A DNA stretch of 64,000 nucleotides, taken from assembly GCF_004337985.1 (NCBI RefSeq), contig NC_043744.1, positions 1,428,730-1,492,729 of the forward strand, given 5' to 3'. Within the stretch, counting starts at the first letter, position 1. Every line of letters starts with the position of its first letter. The position numbers were made by a program, and so were the translations under genes. Shown here one piece after another: positions 56,412-64,000 of this stretch. The notes under the pieces were generated by a model. The model was given only the letters and a program-made list of their open reading frames with translations. It did not search any database and was not told the origin of the DNA. The DNA is from Pyricularia pennisetigena. Its lineage: Eukaryota > Ascomycota > Sordariomycetes > Magnaporthales > Pyriculariaceae.

Positions 56412-58284
56412 ACCAGCCTCTTTGAAGGTCTGACTGTGATGTCCTCCTGTGTAATGCGTCACAAAATCTCAAACCGTCTCGCTTTTCGGAGTTAAGATTA
56501 CATGACGTGGATTCATTATGGAGGATAGATTTGGGAGACTTTCTTTATTTAAACATTCCTGAAAGCTGAGGGTCACATTGGGGCCCACTCAATACAGGAC
56601 ATAGAAGAAAACTTTAATGTTCGTAATCCTATGTAAAGACCCTACGCCGAGCAAAAACCCCGTGCACAAGCTGTTTCTTATACAAAATGATTACCATAAT
56701 CGCTGACGAATTCAGGCTGTTGCATTGGTGACATTTACCCCGTGGCTTGCTCCGCTTATGCTTCAAGCTGCTTAGGCAATATTCACGCTCGGTTGGGTAC
56801 TGTGGATCCCTTCTGTTGGAATCTGCAGAAATTATGGACCACATTTTGCTTCAGGATCATGTTTATCTATCGGAGCGTCAGTGTTCACTATGAATCATTT
56901 CCAAACAAGGCGGAGTCACACCTCGCATTTTCCTCGTGCGGCATGGTAGATCTCTTAGTCTATTTACTGGAACACGGAAGATTATGTTTTAGCGACCCAT
57001 GTTTTTATTTTAGGGGAAACGCAGTCATTTTGACTCCTGGCGCAATCGCAACTTTGAGGTGTGCTCGCTATTCTTGACGTAATTTCAGCCACGCTTCATT
57101 ATTGACGTTGACTGCGCACAAGCTACAAGGAAGGCAAACCAGCCTTCCACATAGGAACACGGTGCATATTTAGGGATAAAGACTGTCATTATTCAAAGAG
57201 TGAAGTATTGCCACTCTTGCTGCCGGCAGTACTGTCGGTGTTGGTGATGATGATGGTCAGACATTGGTATATTTGAACAGTGACGTGAGCCGAGAAACTC
57301 AAACAGATGGCAGGCATTTATCACACATGTACCATTGTGACCAATCTCCCAGCATCGAGTTCAAGTCTAAAACATACTCTTTCGTAGTTATTTTGAACAG
57401 GCTGTACATCAAAATATTATTCTGCTTTTTCCCGTTAACGGTCAGCGTTGGCCAGTGGGCTGATATAGCGATTGAATCTTTTTTGAAACTTGCGATGCTT
57501 CTACACGGTCAAAATTGAACTTCAATTGCCTTTTACAATTATTTGCACCGGTCCAATGACTCCTAGCTAATGATAGTAGCATCTTAATAAAGAGTTCCCC
57601 TCCGCTTTCTTTGGGTCTGGCACTACCTAGCACAGATGTTCTTTGCTTCCGGCGTTGTCATGTATTTGTCATCAACCGTTGGCTTCGGTGTGCGACAAGC
57701 GATGCCGAAAAGTCTAAATGACTTGGCGTTTCTCCACATCCATACAACTCGGTTTTATAATGGTCACATGGAAATAAGTCGTGCATAGTCCGTTCAGGGA
57801 TACTATTTTAGGGGGGCAGGGGGCAAAGTTCAGGCACAAATGTCACACGTTTATCCCGTCTCAAAGTAATGACGGGCTTCATTGGCCAGATTTGGTCAAA
57901 ACCCCCCCGGAACAGGTCGGCTGGCAATACCGGCAAGTCTTTGCTAGCCAAGCAAGACTGGAGGCGGACGGGCTCGGAAATATCCAATTTTCCACAACCC
58001 ATGTTTTCCATCGGCGATATGGATTGGCCGGCAGCTAGCGCTCAAGGCCCCACGTGTGGTCGGGTGTCAAAGAGGAGTGCGACCTGACAATGATACGCAG
58101 TGATAACTCGGACAATTATAGCCACTGTACAAGACAGGACAAGAAAATATAAAAGTTCAATTCACGGATATTTTCGCATTTTTTTATTCTTTTTTTTTTT
58201 TTTTACTAAATCAATCAGCAAGTCCTCAACATCTCACCACACACTTTTATATCCTGATCCTACAAACATACCTAAACCACAATC
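56412..58284. other. Intergenic region, no gene recognised
   Basis: Nearly 1.9 kb with only short open frames and no domain. The right end holds the oxygenase promoter, with TATAAAAG at about 58,148-58,155 and a T15 run at 58,190-58,204. Confidence 0.45.
58148..58155 (+). promoter_or_regulatory. TATA box candidate of the mpaB-like gene
   Basis: TATAAAAG lies 137 bp before the start codon at 58,285, followed by a pyrimidine-rich leader (T15 at 58,190-58,204). Confidence 0.5.
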
Positions 58285-59349
58285 ATGGGCAAAACCCAAG
58301 TTTTGCAAACCGAAAACATCGGTCAAACCACAACCATGGGAGCAGTCGAGCCCACGCAAACCAAAAAGACCCAAGTAGCCATCTCCACGGAAGGGTACCA
58401 TTGGATTGACAAAGCCATCAACAGCCTGGACCCGTACACCGATTACGATCTCATCTGGAAGCTCATGTCCAGCTACAAGACGTCGGATTTCATCAACAAC
58501 CTGAACTACACCATGGCATTTCCAAATTTTACCATCATGGACCACGCCGCCGCGACTACATGGCGTGACGACGGCGGCAAAGTCCTCAACAAGGCGGCAA
58601 GTCGCGCCGAGGCGTCGGAGCAGCACAACATGATATGGTGGAATTACGGCTCCAAGGATCCGCGCACCCGTGCCGCCACCGAAAACGTCAACAAGATCCA
58701 CGCCAATCTGGCCCGCCGGTACCCCGGGCACTTCTCCCACAACGAAGACTTCCTCTACGTCCTCTGCTCCACTGCCATCGGGATCCATCGCCTGCGGCTC
58801 GCGGTTGGCCTTCCCGGCCTTCCCGAGAACCAGAAGATTGCCGCACATCTGTATTGGAAGAACATGGCACCCATGTTCCACGTCGAGGGGCAGGGCCCGG
58901 TGAGGGACTTCCCCGACAGCTTCGAAGAATGCATCGCCACGGCCGAGCGATACGAGAATCAGCCGCGACCCTACACGGCCGGGGGCCGCAACACCGCGCT
59001 CGCGGTCCTCTACCTCTTTGCCTACCGTTACTTCCCGCCAGGGTTCCGCTGGGTTGGTTACGCTTGGGGCCGTACGTTTGTGACCCCTTCGACAATGCGC
59101 GAATATCGCATCGATCCCGTTAATCCCGTGCTCGCCGCCTTTTTCATCTTCCTTACCAAACTGATCTTGGTCATCGACAGCCTGCTGCCGGATCCCAAAA
59201 TCAGCTTCTTTGAATCGCTTCATGCAAAGCCCGATTCGGAGAAGCAAAATAGAGCGCAGGAAATCAAGTCATTGGATAAACAGTTTTGCGCCTTCTTCAA
59301 CCAGAACGTTGAGACCCAAGCCTGTCCATTTGGAAGGAAACAGGAGTAG
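58285..59349 (+). CDS. mpaB/DUF2236-type (ER-bound oxygenase / rubber oxygenase catalytic domain) protein (354 aa)
   Basis: One intronless frame of 354 residues. The block NFTIMDHAAATTWRDDGG through ATENVNKIHANLARRYPGHF and DFLYVLCSTAIGIHRLRLAV resembles the ER-bound oxygenase mpaB / latex clearing protein fold (PF09995). That family includes heme-dependent oxygenases that cleave C=C bonds; mpaB acts in mycophenolic acid biosynthesis. A hydrophobic segment near the C-terminus (NPVLAAFFIFLTKLILVID) could be membrane-associated. The substrate is unknown and the haem ligand cannot be fixed by eye. The codons are GC-rich, unlike the flanking DNA. Start at 58,285 (CACAATCATGG); a second ATG is at codon 18. 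Confidence 0.75.
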   Translation: MGKTQVLQTENIGQTTTMGAVEPTQTKKTQVAISTEGYHWIDKAINSLDPYTDYDLIWKLMSSYKTSDFINNLNYTMAFPNFTIMDHAAATTWRDDGGKVLNKAASRAEASEQHNMIWWNYGSKDPRTRAATENVNKIHANLARRYPGHFSHNEDFLYVLCSTAIGIHRLRLAVGLPGLPENQKIAAHLYWKNMAPMFHVEGQGPVRDFPDSFEECIATAERYENQPRPYTAGGRNTALAVLYLFAYRYFPPGFRWVGYAWGRTFVTPSTMREYRIDPVNPVLAAFFIFLTKLILVIDSLLPDPKISFFESLHAKPDSEKQNRAQEIKSLDKQFCAFFNQNVETQACPFGRKQE

Positions 59350-60379
59350 AGAGATTAGAGAAAGAGCTAGCTTGTATCCTGGTCTTGTTCTTTCATCAGA
59401 CCGATGCGTTGCTGTACAACTCTAACAACTAGGTCGATATGGACTCAAGTATATCGATTGGGGGGAAGCTCATGTACTCGGCCCGTCTCAACACACAGAA
59501 TCAGCATGGCACTGGCGTCAACAATCAAATCCGGCGGATTATTTCCACTGAAGAAGATGACACGCATAGACCATACTAAGCCGATTCAGACAGCCAGTTT
59601 TGAACTTCTGACCAACTGCCCGGCTAGGATATGGTTTACTTGTTCAAGTTGTTCTGTCCAGATCTGCCCCTGTGAGCGCTATAGGCTATACCTGCAGTGG
59701 ACCAACCGCCAGGCCGTAATATGGTCTGCACTATGGTTCAACGGGTGCAACCAGATCGACAGACCCGCCGGTTTGGACCTGAACCTGTAACAGCAGTGCC
59801 GTTATAATCATCAAAGTACAGTTTGGAATGGTATTCAAGTTTGAAATAAGGGTAGAGACTATTCCTTTATACGGATTCTTATGCTACCAAAAATAAGACT
59901 ATTCTCAATATCAGTCACTATCATGATTCGCCAGCTACTGTAGTCTATGAGCTTTTAAAATGCCGCGAACATTAATCAAATTTGCAGACCTCAAATAGCA
60001 TTCTGCACCCTATCAGACCAGGAAAATTCCCTGGTGAAAACAGAAAAGCCACATCACTAAAAGATTTTCTAGCTCAAGGGTGACAATGTCAACCCCTTGT
60101 GTGGGACCAGTGAATTAATTCCTAGCTACATGGTCACTGATTACTACTATACTCCGGCTGACCGCAGTTTACATCTGCGGGTTAATGACAATGTGGTCGG
60201 TCCTTTGGGGACTGCAAAGGGCGATATATATGTACTTCAACCAATTATATTATTCTCTGGTTGCGTATGCCACTTTGACAAAAAATGTCACCCAGTGCTA
60301 TATTTGTGGATGAGGGCATCAAGAAAATTATATTTCAAGCCATGCGCTCGAAATTCACAATCTCAACATTCCGCGCTTC
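59350..60379. other. Intergenic region, no gene recognised
   Basis: About 1 kb between two genes pointing towards each other. A 128-codon open frame at 59,404-59,790 has no recognisable motif and is probably chance. Confidence 0.45.
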
Positions 60380-61455
60380 CTATGATTTGACGGCTGCCAG
60401 GCGAATGTCGTAGACAAGCTCGAGCTTGGCCTTGGGATTGCCCTCTAGAGGCTTAAAGTCCACAACTAGCTCATTCTTTACTGCGAAGACGGAGTCATCG
60501 ACGAGGTATTTGCTGCTCCTGTCAAAGATTTGAGTGGTAAGGGGGCTGTACTCTTCATTCCCCGCCTGTGGAACAGATAGTCGGTCAACTTGCTGCGGTT
60601 TGAAATAAATATATGGGAAAGCCATGGTAACTTACGATAATGTGGATGTGAGCTGGACGGTATGGGTGGCGGTCGAGAAGCTGGAGAAGCTCACCAGCCG
60701 GGCCTGCGCAGGGAGCTTATCAGTACGAAATGCGCGTTTTTCTTTTTTTTTCTTTTTTTTTTTTTCTTTAAAAAGAAAAATGGCAGAAGCTGTTTCTTGC
60801 CCACTCACCATCGTACGGCACCGGATAAGGCACTGGTCTCAGACAGTACAAGCCATAATAGCCATTCTCGTCCGTCGTAAATTTGCCGCGCAGGTTGAAT
60901 TCTGCCTGCTCCGGATCCTGCTGCTCGTACAGGCCGTTCGTGCTGCACTGCCAGATGTCTACGGTAACGCCCCTGATCGGCTCGCCTGTAGCAACGTCCG
61001 TCACTACACCATGCATAAAGGTCACTTCTCCATCCGAAGGCATGGTTTTAATAATGCTGGAATTGTTGGCCGTTGGCGGGGTGTCCTTGCGGAAGAAGGG
61101 GCCCAGTATGGCCGATTTGGTCGCCTCGTAACCGGCGCCGGCGAGCTTTTTGCTTGTAATTTCGTCCACCAAATACTCACGATTCTAACCCCAGCACGTC
61201 GCACATCAGCTGCCCTTCGTTCCGGCGGTCGTTGCTCATCTGGCCGCAACGATTGATCATTTCGACGCCCATCATCCATTCGTCAACCGTAAGGTCGACT
61301 TCGCGCGCAAAATCGTGAATATGCCTGATGAAGCTTGTCATGACCTCGGCGATGCGTGGATTTGTCTTGGGGCCGATGGCTCTGATGACATTGTCGGTGA
61401 AGTCGGGGTCGTACTGTGGCTTGACATTGCCATTGGGTTTGTGAGGGGAGGCCAT
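60380..61455 (-). pseudogene. Intradiol ring-cleavage dioxygenase (catechol/hydroxyquinol 1,2-dioxygenase type), with a 7-nt frame-breaking insertion
   Basis: Coding pieces are 61,455-61,181 (MASPHKPNG...), 61,173-60,809, 60,703-60,636 and 60,565-60,380, about 297 residues if the insertion is ignored, the usual family length. The introns of 105 and 70 bp have GT/AG ends. The N-terminal dioxygenase_N region (about 10-90: AEVMTSFIRHIHDFAREVDL) precedes LGPFFRKDTP and the core GYYGLYCLRPVPYPVPYDG|PAGELL...HPYRPAHIHI. This holds the expected two Tyr and two His ligands of the non-haem Fe(III). Between GLES and LVDE the genome has seven extra bases, GTGAGTA (61,180-61,174), a perfect donor site with no plausible acceptor at normal distance. 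Without its removal the frame stops at once. It could be an eroded intron, an assembly error, or a real disruption. The family opens catechol-type rings between the hydroxyls. Confidence 0.7.
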
Positions 61456-62383
61456 ATTCTTTTTGGGGGTTGTGGTGATTGTTTGTCGCATGCGATGTGA
61501 AGGGGGCGTTGTCTTTTTCTCCTCGATCTTCTATCTCTGAGGCTGGGTAACTTTCATTGGAGGACGAAGGACGAAAGACAAGATTGTGGTGGTGATTTAA
61601 TATCAGACGACGGATGACGTTTGTGTGAAATTGCATCCGTCAGACGTGCATTTGGTAGGATCGTCGGTCGAGCTGACAGATTGTGTGCTGCCAAGGCTGA
61701 AATGAGACGAAATTAAAATAAAATTTCACGTCAATGATTTCAATTTCGGTATGCACGTCACTATCCCGATGCAGAGGTGCCAAGGTTCACTGCCACCATT
61801 GTACGACAAAATAAAATGCCGGCCATCGTCAAAGGCCACCTGGAGAATCCGGCAGTGAAGCTTACCGGCTGCGGGACCGTAACCCGCCAGTAGCTTGACC
61901 TGACCCCGCACGATCGCCGAGAAAACCAACCGAAAAAGAAAGCTATAGGGGCTTGTTTGTTATCCGATTCCGAAGGGAACAGAACCGTACCCAGCCGCCC
62001 GAGACTTTGCGACAATTTCTCTTTCGGTTTTGAGAACGCACCCGACATCCGACAGAGCCGGCAAACTCTCACTCAGGTGGATAGCTCCTGATCGCAAATG
62101 CGACCCTATGTCGCCACCCCAAAAGAACAAGTATTTTATTGATATGTCCACTCAAGGCGGGTATTACCTAGTTATCCAACCCACTCGTCTCGTTCCCCGC
62201 ACAAGCTGATTAAGGATGTGATCTATCGCAAAGTCTGCCCCTCGCCAATCCCTCAACCGGGAGGGGGCCGATTTAGTCCATTTTCTGCCAATTGCTTTTT
62301 CTCTCTTCGTCTATCATTGTGTTTTTCTCCTCTAATCGATACGCACCCTATCCAAAGAAAATAAGAAAAAAAAAAAAAAAATC
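61456..62383. other. Divergent promoter region of the dioxygenase and CoA-transferase
   Basis: 928 bp with no gene recognised. An A16 run at 62,366-62,381 ends two bases before the CoA-transferase start codon. There is no clear TATA box on either side. Confidence 0.45.
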
Positions 62384-64000
62384 ATGGTAGATCCGCGCTA
62401 TTCCGCAACCGTCGAGTCGTGGCGTCTGCTCGACATGATACTGGACTCGTTCGCGTCGGACCAACTATCGCTGCCGACTGCAGCTCGCTTGCGCGTTAAA
62501 AGCAACGTCACCTTTCGTGCGTGTCGCGATTTCCCATATTTCCCCATTCCATTCAAGGAGACCGAGACCACAGCAGCCCTCAAGGCCGTCGAGGCAGCCG
62601 TCGCTGCTGCGATTTTGGACGCCCGGAATGGTGTGCATGAGGGGAGACGTATAACGGTCGACCTGGAAAAAACGACTGCTTTTTTGTTTCAGGCATATCT
62701 GGCCACTGTTGGGAATCTGGGGAAGTTGGATCCTGAGGTAAAGGACTTGCTAAAAGGCCTGTTTTTTTCTTTCTTTNNCCCCCCCCCCCCCCCCTCTCTT
62801 CTTTTTTTCTCTACATGTTTGCAACGTAAAACTTGGTAGAAAGAACAAAATAAAATTCTAACCGGCTTATAGACACGGATTTGCTCAAGGCCCAGTCCGA
62901 TCCCTATCGGCGCATGAGCGCGAACCTGTACGAGACGAAGCGTCCGGGAGAATATTACCATATCCATGGATCTCTGGAAGCTTCGACTACTTTGGGGATG
63001 GTTGGCCTGGAACCCTTCCGCCCGGATCTCAAAACCCATCAGGAAATCTCGGGTACCATCGAATCCGCAGTAAAGCAGTTCACAGTAGAGGAACTTGAGC
63101 AGATGAATGCAGAAAATCGACAAGCCGGGGTGCCTGTACTCAAGCATGAAGATTTTCTCAAAACGCCTCATGTATGAACGAGTCCCGCTTATTCCCAGGT
63201 ACGTTAACCATATTACATTTTGACCAACCTGATATCCGATATGTAGGGCCAAGTGATATCCAAAAGCACCCCCTGGTCAATAATACCCCTCGAAGAATCG
63301 ACATCACCGTGCCCATTCCCCCCTGCAAAGGACAACCGCCCTCTGTCCGGGGTTAGAGTATTGGAAATGTGCCGCATAATCGCCGGCCCGACAATTGCAC
63401 GGATCCTGGCCGAATATGGCGCCACGGTGCTTAAAATCACGAGCCCGAACCTGAGCGACGTACCGTTTTTCCAAGTCGACGGCAATATGGGCAAGCACGC
63501 AGCAGAATTGGACCTTAAAACGACGGCCGGCCGCGCCGAATTCGACAAGCTTTTGATGGAAGTCGACGTTGTGGTGGACGGTTATAGGCCTGGGGCCTTG
63601 GAAAAGCTCGGCTATGGTCCTGAAGCTTTGAGCCGGCTGGCCGAGAACAGGGGTAAAGGGGTAGTTTATGTTAACGAAAACTGCTTCGGCTATGAGGGCG
63701 AATGGGCTCACCGTCCAGGCTGGCAACAAATTGCGGATTGTGTAAGTAGGCCTGGTGGCCTTGCGACAGAAATGCATTCTTTTCTTTTTTTTTTTCTTTT
63801 TTTCAATCGCTCTTAAATACGGCAAGCATTCCCATTGCAAACTACAAAGCCACCTCTGACAAACCACACAAGGTTACCGGCATCGCCTGGGAGCAAGGCC
63901 GTTTTATGGGCCTGTCGGAACCCGTCGTGCCGCCATTTCCCATTTCCGACTACGGCACCGGCTGCATGGGCGCCATCGCCGCGCTGGCGGGGCTGCTGAA
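62384..64000 (+). CDS. Family III CoA-transferase (CaiB/BaiF type), 3' end beyond the window
   Basis: Exons 62,384-62,756, 62,873-63,171, 63,247-63,741 and 63,873 onward join in one frame (at least 431 residues before the window ends). The second and third introns (75 and 131 bp) have GT/AG ends. The first needs a GC donor (AAAAG|GCCTGT) and contains two Ns and a C run. Exon 2 reads DPYRRMSANLYETKRPGEYY and exon 3 carries LSGVRVLEMCRIIAGPTIAR, ATVLKITSPNLSDVP and VVVDGYRPGALEKLGYG, the N-terminal Rossmann-like core of CaiB/BaiF enzymes. Exon 4 reads VTGIAWEQGRFMGLSEP. These enzymes move CoA between carboxylic acids or racemise 2-methylacyl-CoAs. It is divergent from the ring-cleavage dioxygenase, so a role in using its acid product is possible but unproven. 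Confidence 0.85.
62777..62778. other. Two-base assembly gap (NN) next to a C homopolymer
   Basis: The Ns lie between T-rich sequence and a run of about 14 C inside intron 1 of the CoA-transferase. True length here is unknown. Confidence 0.95.

Noticed and set aside
58234..59247. 337-codon minus-strand frame over the mpaB-like gene
   Set aside because: It is a GC-rich shadow of the plus-strand gene, which has the recognisable family pattern and promoter.
1..64000. CRISPR array or bacterial operon structure
   Set aside because: No regularly spaced repeats of that kind, and introns and retrotransposons show a fungal genome.

Overview
The window looks like a chromosome segment of a filamentous ascomycete (Pezizomycotina). 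The evidence is short spliceosomal introns (about 50-130 bp, GT/AG with CTNA-type branch sites), a Zn2Cys6 transcription factor, copia, gypsy and Fot/pogo-type transposons, and one half of the window that appears hit by repeat-induced point mutation (RIP). It has two compartments. About 1-45,930 is AT-rich, transposon-packed and full of C-to-T / G-to-A type stop codons (CAA/CAG read as TAA/TAG). About 45,930-64,000 has normal base composition and readable, intron-containing genes. I judged composition by eye and computed no index.

Repeat compartment. Two decayed copies (1-6,794 and 35,027-41,696, both minus strand) belong to a large element encoding a RecQ-like SF2 helicase, with Walker A, TATLP-type motif III and motifs IV-VI still recognisable. 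At least three copia (Ty1) retrotransposons lie between them. A minus-strand element (13,336-27,498) carries a nested full-length plus-strand copia (18,056-25,786; two ~560 bp LTRs, 5-bp target duplication GTACT, polypurine tract, primer site resembling the complement of the initiator-tRNA-Met anticodon arm). A second minus-strand copia (28,157-35,026) keeps only its 5' LTR. A ~650 bp TG...CA solo-LTR-like repeat with tRNA-type A and B boxes occurs three times (3,905; 14,660; 27,499). One copy has a clean TATAT target duplication. The other two have mismatched flanks, suggesting inter-element recombination and deletion. Gypsy remnants lie at 7,640-9,277 and 12,660-13,335. A non-coding region of short repeats and a ~2.28 kb-offset direct duplication fills 41,697-45,925.

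The most notable finding is at 9,995-10,339 on the minus strand, inside the repeat compartment. An apparently undamaged three-exon gene there encodes a 79-residue secreted, cysteine-rich protein (signal peptide, seven cysteines in the mature part), a classic candidate effector. No single open reading frame shows it; it appears only after removing 50-bp and 55-bp introns.

Gene compartment. From left to right: a Zn2Cys6 regulator (47,134-49,304, minus, 5 exons, 623 aa); a divergently transcribed glutathione S-transferase-like gene (50,007-50,738) sharing a promoter with a 15-bp palindrome; a broken unassigned gene (51,185-51,723); a short-chain dehydrogenase (52,723-53,703, minus, 2 exons, 304 aa); an intact 1,858-bp Fot/pogo transposon with perfect 42-bp terminal inverted repeats; an mpaB/DUF2236-type oxygenase gene (58,285-59,349); an intradiol ring-cleavage dioxygenase (60,380-61,455, minus) interrupted by a 7-nt GTGAGTA insertion; and, divergent from it, the 5' part of a family III CoA-transferase (62,384 to the window end). 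Regulator, GST, SDR, oxygenase, ring-cleavage dioxygenase and CoA-transferase together resemble an aromatic-compound catabolic or specialised-metabolism neighbourhood. That functional link is inference only.
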